The notes under the pieces: model-generated
The model's database searches: none
Told to the model about the DNA's origin: nothing
The model's input: only the letters and a program-made list of their open reading frames with translations
Assembly (NCBI GenBank): GCA_002492415.1
Contig: DKYK01000086.1
Coordinates: forward strand, 1-20,147
DNA: 20,147 nt
Reading direction: 5' to 3'
Origin: Christensenella sp. UBA7102
GTDB lineage: Bacteria > Bacillota > Clostridia > Christensenellales > UBA1750
Shown: piece by piece, positions 13,969 to 20,147 of the stretch
Layout of the letters: each line of letters starts with the position of its first letter
How positions within the stretch are numbered: the stretch's first letter is position 1
Program-made: the position numbers and the translations under genes

Positions 13969-13974
13969 AGTATA
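13969..13974 (-). promoter_or_regulatory. Extended -10 promoter element of fba
   Basis: On the minus strand TGGTATACT contains TATACT preceded by the TGN extension. The matching -35 position, in the base of the pgi terminator, is poor. It gives a leader of roughly 27 bases. Confidence 0.5.
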
Positions 13975-13984
13975 CCACATGTTG

Positions 13985-14024
13985 AAACAAAGGGGAAGGA
14001 GAAATGTTGCACGCCTTCCCCTTT
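13985..14024 (-). terminator. Terminator downstream of pgi
   Basis: AAAGGGGAAGG (13989-13999) pairs with CCTTCCCCTTT (14014-14024), an 11-bp stem, and on the minus strand TTTGTTTC follows. It separates pgi from fba. Confidence 0.8.
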
Positions 14025-14039
14025 GCGCCGTATTTCCGT

Positions 14040-15602
14040 TTACAGCACGTAGCGAGGGTCTGCCTCGGGACGGGCGTTGAGCTCCACGGCTTTGTTCTCG
14101 TACCCTTTGCGGCCCAACAGCGCATAGGCGGCGTTTTTGCCCTCCTCAACGCCGGGCTGGTTGAACGCGTCGATATCCAGCAGCTCGCCCATGTAAGCGG
14201 TCTGCATTTCGAAGAAGTACATCAGCTGGCCCAGCGTGTAGGCGTTGACCTCGGGCAGCGTGACGCGCCAGGAGGGTTTGGCCGCCTTGAGCAGCGCGTA
14301 CTCGGTGGAGGAGAGCTCGGCGTCCAGCAGCTGGTTAAGGGTTTTGCCGCACAGGAAAGCCACGTCCGGGAACTCGCTGCAGCCCACGGGGATGGTGATC
14401 TGGCTGCGGAACTGCCCCACGCGCAGGAAGGTGATCACCTTATCATCCGGGCCCTCGGTGTAGAGCTGTACCTGGCTGTGCTGGTCGGTGACGCCCAGCG
14501 CCTTGACGGGGGTCTGTCCCGCTGCGCAGGGGGTGCCGTCGCGACGCACGTTCTTGCCCAGGGACTCGGCCCACAGCTGTGCGTACCAATCCGCCATAAA
14601 CTTGAGGCTATCGGCATAGGGCATCATCACGTGGATGTTCATGCCCTTGTCCATCGCGGCGTACATGGCGCCGGCGGCAAAGAGCGCGGGATTCTTCATA
14701 TAGTCGGCGTTCTTGCAGCGCTCATCCATGGCTGCGGCGCCGGCGAGCATCTCCTCGATGTCGATGCCGGTCACGGCAGCGGCCAGCAGACCCACAGGGC
14801 ACAGTTCGGAGAAGCGTCCGCCCACGCCGTCAGGCACGACAAACATCTTCAGCCCGTCGGCCTTGCCGATCTTGTTGAGGTTGCCCTTGGCCGCGTCGGT
14901 GGTGACCACCAGGTGTTCACCGTAGGCCTTGCCATAGCGCTGCTTGAGCAGGTCGGAGATGATGAGGAACTGGCTCATGGTCTCGGAGGTATTGCCCGAC
15001 TTGGAGATGACGTTAAAGCAGGTCTTATCCAGATCCAGCAGGTTGAGCAGGCTCACCATGCGCTCGGGATCGACGTTGTCTTCAATATAGAGCTTGGGGC
15101 CGGAGCGCCTGCAGGCGCACTGCTCGTTGTAGCGCAGGTTGTTCATGGCCTGCTGCACCATCGCCGGGCCCAGCGCGGAACCGCCGATGCCCAGCACCAC
15201 GAAGTTCTCGAACTTTTCGCGGATGGCCTTTGCGGTCTCGTTGATGTCGGCCACTACCTGCGCCTGATTGTAGGGCAACTCGGTCCACATCATCATCTTA
15301 TCCACACAGCCGCGTGCGCTCTGCACAGCGTCGTGCGCGGCGGAAAGCCTGTCGGCCAGTTGAGACAGGTCTCGCGGCTCGATGAAATTTTTCTTGAGCA
15401 AGCGGCCGGGCGGATCAGAGAGCTTGGCGATGGAGGCCTGAACCTTATCCAGCTCCTTGCCCTCGAGGGTGTGCGCGATCTTGCGCAGGTTGGAGCGCAC
15501 CGCAGCACGGGCATCGGCGGCAAAGTCCGCCATCATGTGGTTGAAGTCAAAAGAAAGCTGCATCGATTTCTTCCAGTCTTCGCACAGGTAATTCTTGGAC
15601 AT
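14040..15602 (-). CDS. pgi: Glucose-6-phosphate isomerase
   Basis: Cytoplasmic glycolytic enzyme interconverting glucose 6-phosphate and fructose 6-phosphate. The 520-residue product contains the SIS-fold segments VLGIGGSALGP (136-146), the phosphate-binding VISKSGNTSET (198-208) and DGVGGRFSELCPVGL (258-272). Expected catalytic residues are Glu345 (WAESLGK), His375 (TDQHSQ) and Lys489 (GVEEGKNA). It is longer than the roughly 450-residue enzyme of Bacillus, with an extra N-terminal stretch of about 70 residues, but no motif is missing. A TGAGGT site precedes the start. It is divergent from the DUF3810 gene and followed by its own terminator. Confidence 0.96.
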   Translation of the reverse strand: MSKNYLCEDWKKSMQLSFDFNHMMADFAADARAAVRSNLRKIAHTLEGKELDKVQASIAKLSDPPGRLLKKNFIEPRDLSQLADRLSAAHDAVQSARGCVDKMMMWTELPYNQAQVVADINETAKAIREKFENFVVLGIGGSALGPAMVQQAMNNLRYNEQCACRRSGPKLYIEDNVDPERMVSLLNLLDLDKTCFNVISKSGNTSETMSQFLIISDLLKQRYGKAYGEHLVVTTDAAKGNLNKIGKADGLKMFVVPDGVGGRFSELCPVGLLAAAVTGIDIEEMLAGAAAMDERCKNADYMKNPALFAAGAMYAAMDKGMNIHVMMPYADSLKFMADWYAQLWAESLGKNVRRDGTPCAAGQTPVKALGVTDQHSQVQLYTEGPDDKVITFLRVGQFRSQITIPVGCSEFPDVAFLCGKTLNQLLDAELSSTEYALLKAAKPSWRVTLPEVNAYTLGQLMYFFEMQTAYMGELLDIDAFNQPGVEEGKNAAYALLGRKGYENKAVELNARPEADPRYVL

Positions 15603-15637
15603 ACAATCGACCTCACTACTATCAAATTTACGGATAT

Positions 15638-15666
15638 ATTATAGACAGTTTTTGTGCAAAATTCCA
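15638..15666 (-). promoter_or_regulatory. Probable promoter of pgi
   Basis: On the minus strand a perfect TATAAT (15638-15643) lies about 35 bases upstream of the start. The -35 position, TGGAAT 17 bases away, is a weak match. Confidence 0.5.
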
Positions 15667-15709
15667 TCATTTTTTGGTGAACGAGCGGGAAAATGATTCA
15701 AATTCACTA

Positions 15710-15724
15710 ATATTTAACAAATAT
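15710..15724. promoter_or_regulatory. AT-rich inverted repeat upstream of the DUF3810 gene
   Basis: ATATTT-AAC-AAATAT is a perfect 6-3-6 inverted repeat in the divergent intergenic region between pgi and the DUF3810 gene. I could not place a convincing promoter for the plus-strand operon, so its regulatory role is only a suggestion. Confidence 0.35.
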
Positions 15725-15795
15725 GTGCTAGGATGGAGACAGCCAAAGGGCACTTTTTGCCCGGCGGAGTGCATTTATAGGAGAATAAAGCGTTG

Positions 15796-16875
15796 ATGAA
15801 GAAGAATCCATGGATACGCACGGCCGTGTCCGCGGCATTTGCCGCGGCGGTTCTGATTCTGAACCGCGCCGCGCAGGGGCACACGCAGACGGTGGAGCGC
15901 CTCTATTCACAGGGCGTCTATCGGGTGTGGGCGCAGGCCGCGTCCGCGATCACGGGGCTGCTGCCCGTATCGCTGAGCGAGCTTGCGCTGCTTGTGCTGC
16001 TGCCCGCGGCGCTGATTATATCCATTGTGCGCTGGGTCCGGCGGCGCATCGATTGGCAGCGATTCGCATCGGGATGGCTGACGGCGGCGCTGCTGGCCTA
16101 TGTGCTGTTCTACGGCGGTTGGGCGCTGAACTATTCCCGGTTGCCCTATGCGCAGATTGCAGGACTTGAGACCGCGCCCGTCGAAGTGAATAGGGTAGAG
16201 GAACTGACGGCAGGCTTGGCTGCGCAGGCGAGAGAGCTGCGCGCACAGCTGGATGCGGGAGACGGCGCCTACGCGCTGACGTGCAGCCGCCGCGAGGTGC
16301 TGAAAAATGTGAACGTGGCCTACGCGGCCGCCGCGCAGCGGTATCCCTGGCTGACCGGGAACTACGGCGCGCCCAAGTTCGCGCTGCTGTCCACGCCGCT
16401 GGCGCACCTGAACATCGCGGGCATCTTTTCACCCTTTACGATGGAGGCGCACGTCAACGCGCACGAGGCCGACGTGCTGCTGGCCGCCACCGCGATGCAC
16501 GAGGCGGCGCATCTGCGCGGCTTTGCGCGTGAGGACGAGGCCAATTACATCGCCTATGCGGTGTGCATGGAGAGCGACGACCTCTACGTGCGCTATTCGG
16601 GCACCCTGCTGGGCTTGATCTACGCGGGCAACGCGCTGAACGGCAGCGACCCCGAGGCCTACCGCGCTGTGTGGGATACCTACAGTCCGGGGGTGATCAG
16701 CGACCTTAGGGCGTACAGTGCCGCGTGGGCGCCCTACAAGGGCAAGGCCTCCGAGGTGGGAGATCAGATGAACGATGCGTATCTCAAAGCCCACAACCAG
16801 AACGACGGCATCAAGTCCTACGGCAGGATGGTGGACCTGATGATCGCGCAGATGCTCAAAGACAGGGGAGAGTGA
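15796..16875 (+). CDS. DUF3810-family membrane protein with HEXXH zinc-peptidase motif
   Basis: A 359-residue membrane protein with three N-terminal membrane segments at about residues 9-24, 57-79 and 93-110. A large domain follows, containing HEAAH (235-239) in ATAMHEAAHLRGFAREDEAN, which provides two histidine ligands, a general base and a downstream Glu/Asp-rich stretch consistent with a gluzincin-like site. The arrangement matches the DUF3810 family, whose substrates are not known to me. AGGAG lies at 15779-15783; an in-frame TTG at 15793 has better spacing (9 bases) than the ATG at 15796 (12 bases), so the true start may be one codon earlier. It is the first gene of a tight three-gene run. 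Confidence 0.87.
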   Translation: MKKNPWIRTAVSAAFAAAVLILNRAAQGHTQTVERLYSQGVYRVWAQAASAITGLLPVSLSELALLVLLPAALIISIVRWVRRRIDWQRFASGWLTAALLAYVLFYGGWALNYSRLPYAQIAGLETAPVEVNRVEELTAGLAAQARELRAQLDAGDGAYALTCSRREVLKNVNVAYAAAAQRYPWLTGNYGAPKFALLSTPLAHLNIAGIFSPFTMEAHVNAHEADVLLAATAMHEAAHLRGFAREDEANYIAYAVCMESDDLYVRYSGTLLGLIYAGNALNGSDPEAYRAVWDTYSPGVISDLRAYSAAWAPYKGKASEVGDQMNDAYLKAHNQNDGIKSYGRMVDLMIAQMLKDRGE

Positions 16876-16881
16876 TATTCT

Positions 16882-17313
16882 ATGGAAGAAAAACAGCAAA
16901 GCGACCTTTCTCAGCTCCTGGACAGCGCAAAGCGTCAGGAGAACTTTGCTCGCCGCGGTCTCTGGCACCAACGCATCCGTACCGTATTGGTGCTGGTGAT
17001 GGTGGTCGCGGTGATCAGCGTGGTGGGGCCTGCAAAGGCGGCGCTGGGCGATGTGCAGCTGCTGACGAGCAACGCCAGCTACGCCGTGCGCGAGCTGCTG
17101 GACACCGTGGACGCGCTGGACCTGGACCAGACGCTCGCCGGTATCGACAAGCTGGTGGCGGACAGCAACCAGATGGTGGAGGACTCCGCGGAGGACATCC
17201 AGAAGTCGCTGCAGTCCATCGCCAGCCTGGACGTGCAGGGCCTCAACGAGAGCATCCAGGCGCTGGAAGCCGTCACCACCTCCATCGGCCGACTGTTCGG
17301 CTATAAAAAATAA
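16882..17313 (+). CDS. Small single-pass membrane protein, function unknown
   Basis: A 143-residue protein I do not recognise. It has a charged N-terminus (about residues 1-32), one membrane segment at about 34-52 (TVLVLVMVVAVISVVGPA), then a long helical region rich in heptad-like leucines and acidic residues (about 58-135, for example LDTVDALDLDQTLAGIDKLV) ending in GRLFGYKK. The region resembles the extracytoplasmic coiled coils of DUF948-type proteins, but that is a resemblance of type only. An AGGGGAG site lies about 11 bases upstream of the start. The gene begins six bases after the DUF3810 stop, so co-expression with that membrane peptidase-like protein is likely. Confidence 0.8.
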   Translation: MEEKQQSDLSQLLDSAKRQENFARRGLWHQRIRTVLVLVMVVAVISVVGPAKAALGDVQLLTSNASYAVRELLDTVDALDLDQTLAGIDKLVADSNQMVEDSAEDIQKSLQSIASLDVQGLNESIQALEAVTTSIGRLFGYKK

Positions 17314-17340
17314 GTTAGAAAGAAAAAGGAGAACAGAATC

Positions 17341-17976
17341 ATGACAGAGGAAGAAAAGATCTTTGCAGGGCAGCTTTTTTGCCCGGGCCATCCGGACCTG
17401 AAGGCCATGAAGCTGCGCTCGCATAACCTGTGCACGAAGTACAATCGCCTCTTTGAGGATGAGGCTGAGGAGCGCAACGCGCTGTTGGAGCAGATTCTGG
17501 GGCATAAGGGCGCGGGCTGCTTTATGCAGGGCCCCATCTTCTTCCACTACGGTTCGCATACGCGCATCGGCGACAGCTTTTTCGGCAATTACAACCTGAC
17601 GGTGCAGGACGACGCGCTGGTGACCATCGGGAACAACTGCAACTTCGGGCCCAACGTGACCATCGTCACGCCCATTCATCCCATGCTGCCCGATGAACGC
17701 CGCCTGATGCGCAACGAAAAGGGCGAGCCCACGCGTTTTTGCTATGCCAAGCCCGTCCACGTGGGCAATGACGTGTGGCTGGGCGCCAACGTCGTCATCT
17801 GCGGCGGTGTGACCATTGGCGACGGCTGCGTCATCGGCGCGGGCGCGGTGGTGACCAAGGACATTCCGCCCATGAGCTTTGCCGCGGGCAACCCCTGCCG
17901 CGTCATCCGCCCCATCACCCAGGAGGATTCCATGGTCAATATGCCTGAGATCCTTGCGGGCAACGGCCTCTACTGA
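17341..17976 (+). CDS. Hexapeptide-repeat O-acetyltransferase (maltose/galactoside acetyltransferase type)
   Basis: Predicted cytoplasmic trimeric enzyme of 211 residues that transfers acetyl from acetyl-CoA to a sugar hydroxyl. An N-terminal helical Mac domain (about 5-58, including LFCPGHPDLKAMKLRSHNLC) is followed by left-handed beta-helix repeats (about 70-190), with hexapeptides such as IGNNCNFGPNVTIV and IGDGCVIGAGAVVTKDIP. The catalytic histidine is His113 in VTPIHP, and the CoA-binding end is AAGNPCRVIR. The family includes LacA, Maa and NodL; the acceptor is not predictable. The ribosome binding site is AAAAGGAG. It follows the small membrane protein by 27 bases and is probably in the same operon. 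Confidence 0.93.
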   Translation: MTEEEKIFAGQLFCPGHPDLKAMKLRSHNLCTKYNRLFEDEAEERNALLEQILGHKGAGCFMQGPIFFHYGSHTRIGDSFFGNYNLTVQDDALVTIGNNCNFGPNVTIVTPIHPMLPDERRLMRNEKGEPTRFCYAKPVHVGNDVWLGANVVICGGVTIGDGCVIGAGAVVTKDIPPMSFAAGNPCRVIRPITQEDSMVNMPEILAGNGLY

Positions 17977-17989
17977 TTGTAACATTTCC

Positions 17990-18018
17990 TTTACAAACGG
18001 TGCAGAATCGGTTATACT
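17990..18018 (+). promoter_or_regulatory. Promoter of the Gfo/Idh/MocA-epimerase operon
   Basis: TTTACA (17990-17995) and TATACT (18013-18018) are separated by 17 bases, about 45 bases upstream of the oxidoreductase start. It begins right after the acetyltransferase gene. Confidence 0.8.
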
Positions 18019-18061
18019 CTATCCATGAATCGATAAAAATCCCATAAGGAGGCACAGGTGC

Positions 18062-19144
18062 ATGGAAAAGACCAAGGTGGCCATTATCGGCTGCGGCGCC
18101 ATCGCGAACGCCGCGCATGGGCCGTCTTACCAGAAGAACCCCAATGTCAAAATTGCCTATTGTGTGGACATCATTCCTGAGCGGGCGCAGGCGTTCAAGG
18201 AAAAATTCGGCGACGCGGACACCGTGGCGCTGACCGACTATCACGACATGCTGGGCGACGAATCCGTTCAGGCGGTGTCGGTTTGCGTGCCCAATTATCT
18301 GCACAACCCCATCGCCATCGACTGCCTGAAGGCGGACAAGAATGTGCTGTGCGAAAAGCCCGCGTCGGTCAGCTACGAGCTGGCTCAGCAGATGGCGGAC
18401 GCCGCCCATGAGACGGGCAAAATCCTCAACATCGGCGTGGTCAATCGCTTCAACCATGCGGTCAACATGGTGCGCGACTATGTGCGGCAGGGCAGGCTGG
18501 GCGAGGTCTATCACGTCTACTGCTCCTTCCGCGCGCATCGGTCCATCCCCGGGCTGGGCGGCCCCTTCACCACCAAGGCGCTGGCGGGCGGCGGCGTGCT
18601 CATTGACTGGGGCGTGCACTATCTGGATCTGATCAATTATGTGCTGGGCATCAAGTCCGTCAAAACCGTATCCGGCGCGTGCTATTCCAAGCTGGCCGCC
18701 AACATGCGGCAGTACGTCTACGAGGACATGTGGGCGGGTCCGCCGGACTATGACGGTACCTACGACGTCGAAGAGTATGTCACCGGACTGATCCGCACCG
18801 ACAAGGCAACCATCTCCCTCAACGGCGCGTGGGCGGAGAACATCAAGGACTCGGCCAGCACCTTCATCGAATTCATCGGCGACAAGGGCGGCATTAAGCT
18901 GACCTACGGCGGCGGCTTTACCTTCTTTGGCGCCAAGGACGGCAAGCTGTACCAGGAGACTCCCGAGCACGTCACGGGCACCGACCTGGACGACATGTTT
19001 TACCAGGAGCTCAAGGCGTTTGTCGAGTGCGTGAACACCGGCGAGCACATCCGCTCTTATGTGGATGAGAACCTCATCACCGCCAAGATGATGCAGGGCC
19101 TGTATGATTCGGCAGAATTGGGCAAAGAGGTGAGCTTTGAATGA
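18062..19144 (+). CDS. Gfo/Idh/MocA-family oxidoreductase
   Basis: Predicted NAD(P)-dependent sugar or inositol-type dehydrogenase of 360 residues. The N-terminal Rossmann fold has the dinucleotide motif IIGCGAIAN (8-16), with Asp36 positioned to favour NAD. The family signature EKP is at 98-100 (VLCEKPAS), followed by NIGVVNRFN (123-131). The catalytic pair is likely Asp182 and His186 in LIDWGVHYLDL. The C-terminal alpha/beta domain runs from about residue 135 to the end. An AAGGAGG site lies nine bases before the start. Its stop overlaps the next start (ATGA), so it is coupled to the epimerase-like gene. Substrate unknown; the pairing suggests oxidation-epimerisation of a sugar derivative or cyclitol. 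Confidence 0.93.
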   Translation: MEKTKVAIIGCGAIANAAHGPSYQKNPNVKIAYCVDIIPERAQAFKEKFGDADTVALTDYHDMLGDESVQAVSVCVPNYLHNPIAIDCLKADKNVLCEKPASVSYELAQQMADAAHETGKILNIGVVNRFNHAVNMVRDYVRQGRLGEVYHVYCSFRAHRSIPGLGGPFTTKALAGGGVLIDWGVHYLDLINYVLGIKSVKTVSGACYSKLAANMRQYVYEDMWAGPPDYDGTYDVEEYVTGLIRTDKATISLNGAWAENIKDSASTFIEFIGDKGGIKLTYGGGFTFFGAKDGKLYQETPEHVTGTDLDDMFYQELKAFVECVNTGEHIRSYVDENLITAKMMQGLYDSAELGKEVSFE

Positions 19145-19986
19145 AAATCGGCATCATTTCCGACAGCTTTCGGTTGAACCTTCACGACGGGCTTAAAAAG
19201 GCCGCGCAGCTGGGCGCGGATGGCGTGCAGATCTACGCCGTGCAGGGCGAGATGGCCCCGGAGAACCTGGACGCGCAGCAGCGCCGCGATCTGAAGCGCT
19301 ATATCGCGGATCTCGGCCTGGAAATTTCCGCGCTGTGCGGCGATATGGGCGGCCACGCCTTTACCCGCGAGGCGGATAATGCCTATAAGGTGGAGCGCTC
19401 CTGCCGCATCATGGACCTCGCGCTGGATCTGGACTGCCATGTGGTCACCACCCACATCGGCGTGGTGCCCGCCGACCCCAACCATCCCCGCTATGCGGTG
19501 CTGCAGAAGGCCTGCCGCGCCATGGGCGAATACGGCGACAAAGTGGGCTGCAAGTTCGCCATTGAGACCGGCCCTGAAAAGTCCGCCGTGCTGCGCCCCT
19601 TCTTGGACAGCCTGGGCTGCAAAAGCATGTGCGTCAACCTCGACCCCGCAAACCTTACGATGGTCTCGGGCGACGACGCGGTGCAGGCGGTCTATACGCT
19701 GGCGCCCTACATCGTCCACACCCATGCCAAGGACGGCCGCATGATCCACTACCATGACCCGGAGATCATCTACGATTTCTTCGCGGGCGAGGAGAGCGTC
19801 AAGCTGGCGATGGAGGACTGCTTCATCGAACTGCCGCTGGGCGAGGGCGACGTCGATTGGCCCAACTACCTCAAGGCGCTCAAAGACATCGGCTACGACG
19901 GCTATCTGACCATTGAGCGCGAGGTGGGCGACGACCCCGCAAAGGACATCGGCATGGCCGTGGACTTCCTGCGCAAAAGAATTTGA
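19141..19986 (+). CDS. Xylose isomerase-like TIM-barrel sugar isomerase/epimerase
   Basis: A 281-residue protein of the AP endonuclease 2/xylose isomerase-like superfamily, predicted to be a divalent-metal sugar isomerase, epimerase or related enzyme. The N-terminus MKIGIISDSF and the barrel strands ADGVQIY, VVTTHIG and CKFAIETGPE are typical. Probable metal ligands are Glu142 (AIETG), Asp168 (NLDPANL), His193 or His195 (VHTHAKDG) and Glu259 (LTIERE), with His105 nearby. Relatives include inosose isomerases and epimerases often encoded with Gfo/Idh/MocA dehydrogenases, as here, where the start overlaps the preceding stop by four bases. The substrate is not identifiable. No terminator follows, so the operon may continue beyond the window. 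Confidence 0.92.
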   Translation: MKIGIISDSFRLNLHDGLKKAAQLGADGVQIYAVQGEMAPENLDAQQRRDLKRYIADLGLEISALCGDMGGHAFTREADNAYKVERSCRIMDLALDLDCHVVTTHIGVVPADPNHPRYAVLQKACRAMGEYGDKVGCKFAIETGPEKSAVLRPFLDSLGCKSMCVNLDPANLTMVSGDDAVQAVYTLAPYIVHTHAKDGRMIHYHDPEIIYDFFAGEESVKLAMEDCFIELPLGEGDVDWPNYLKALKDIGYDGYLTIEREVGDDPAKDIGMAVDFLRKRI

Positions 19987-20147
19987 GCGTATTCTCTCCC
20001 AAAAGAACGGCTCGGCCGCTCTCAGGCTGTCAAAAAACAGGAAAGGATTCTCTGAGGATGTATGAAGGGGCCGCAGCCCCTGTCTGGCACCGGGGCAATC
20101 GTTCCGGCTGCTCCAGTGTTCCGGTCGGCTTATTTTCCGGAAGCAGT
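19987..20147. other. Unassigned right-end segment
   Basis: This 161-base tail has no terminator and no confident gene. It contains a short hairpin, GGGGC-CGCA-GCCCC, around 20067-20080. A frame opening with ATG at 20058 stays open to the window edge (30 codons, beginning MYEGAAAPVWHRG), but it has no recognisable family feature and is too short to call. Its style resembles intergenic repeat sequence, which cannot be tested here. Confidence 0.3.

Noticed and set aside
13936..14039. Possible riboswitch in the fba leader
   Set aside because: The region is fully explained by the pgi terminator, an extended -10 element and a short leader with a ribosome binding site.
14004..15644. 546-codon plus-strand open frame opposite pgi
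   Set aside because: It is the antisense shadow of pgi, whose motifs are unmistakable. The frame is low-complexity His/Val/Gly-rich sequence typical of reverse frames in GC-rich DNA.
16429..17985. 518-codon minus-strand open frame opposite the DUF3810, small membrane protein and acetyltransferase genes
   Set aside because: It runs across three plus-strand genes with good ribosome binding sites and recognisable products, and has no domain of its own.
17936..19048. 370-codon minus-strand open frame opposite the Gfo/Idh/MocA gene
   Set aside because: Antisense shadow that also covers the promoter at 17990-18018.
1..20147. CRISPR arrays, insertion sequences, phage genes or integration sites
   Set aside because: No spaced direct repeats, transposase or integrase motifs were seen on either strand, and the sequence 3' of the tRNA contains only a terminator and a promoter, with no duplicated tRNA end.

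Overview
The window looks like the chromosome of a GC-rich Clostridia-type Firmicute. An uncultured gut relative of the Christensenellales or Oscillospirales would fit, but that placement is inference. The basis is the rpsF-ssb-rpsR cluster followed by a YybS-like (DUF2232) membrane protein and rplI, strong AGGAGG-type ribosome binding sites, consensus sigma-A promoters, a DUF421/DUF4363 pair of the kind found in spore-forming Firmicutes, and a four-ligand zinc-type S18. Genes are dense, and no insertion sequence, phage gene, CRISPR array or rRNA was seen.

Layout. Positions 1-2783 (minus strand) hold two translation and replication operons: rpsF-ssb-rpsR with its own promoter and terminator, then DUF2232-rplI from a separate promoter. 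Positions 2984-5084 (plus) hold a metallo-beta-lactamase-fold hydrolase and a lipoprotein with a DUF3887-like domain and an alpha/beta-hydrolase fold whose nucleophilic serine is replaced by glycine. Positions 5232-8328 (plus) hold an enolase-superfamily sugar-acid dehydratase with its own promoter and terminator, then two translationally coupled short-chain dehydrogenases from another promoter. This is probably a sugar-acid or polyol catabolic module. Positions 8411-10270 (minus) hold an HD-domain phosphohydrolase and the DUF421-DUF4363 membrane pair.

Positions 10337-12998 (plus) hold a MATE exporter, tRNA-Val(CAC), a small HEAT-repeat protein and a MarR-family regulator, each with a recognisable promoter. 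Positions 13069-15602 (minus) hold class II fructose-bisphosphate aldolase and glucose-6-phosphate isomerase, two central glycolytic enzymes in separate transcription units. Positions 15796-17976 (plus) hold a DUF3810 membrane zinc-peptidase-like protein, a small single-pass membrane protein and a hexapeptide-repeat O-acetyltransferase. Positions 18062-19986 (plus) hold a Gfo/Idh/MocA oxidoreductase overlapped by a xylose-isomerase-like sugar epimerase, a second carbohydrate module.

The window therefore mixes housekeeping operons with two compact carbohydrate modules whose substrates cannot be read from sequence. Most genes are ordinary. The features that deserve attention are the hydrolase lacking its serine, the SDR pair in which one partner has lost the glycine-rich nucleotide-binding motif, the operator-like palindrome inside the dehydratase promoter, and several leader hairpins. 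No gap without a gene exceeds 300 bases. I did not find a convincing wholly new multi-gene system.
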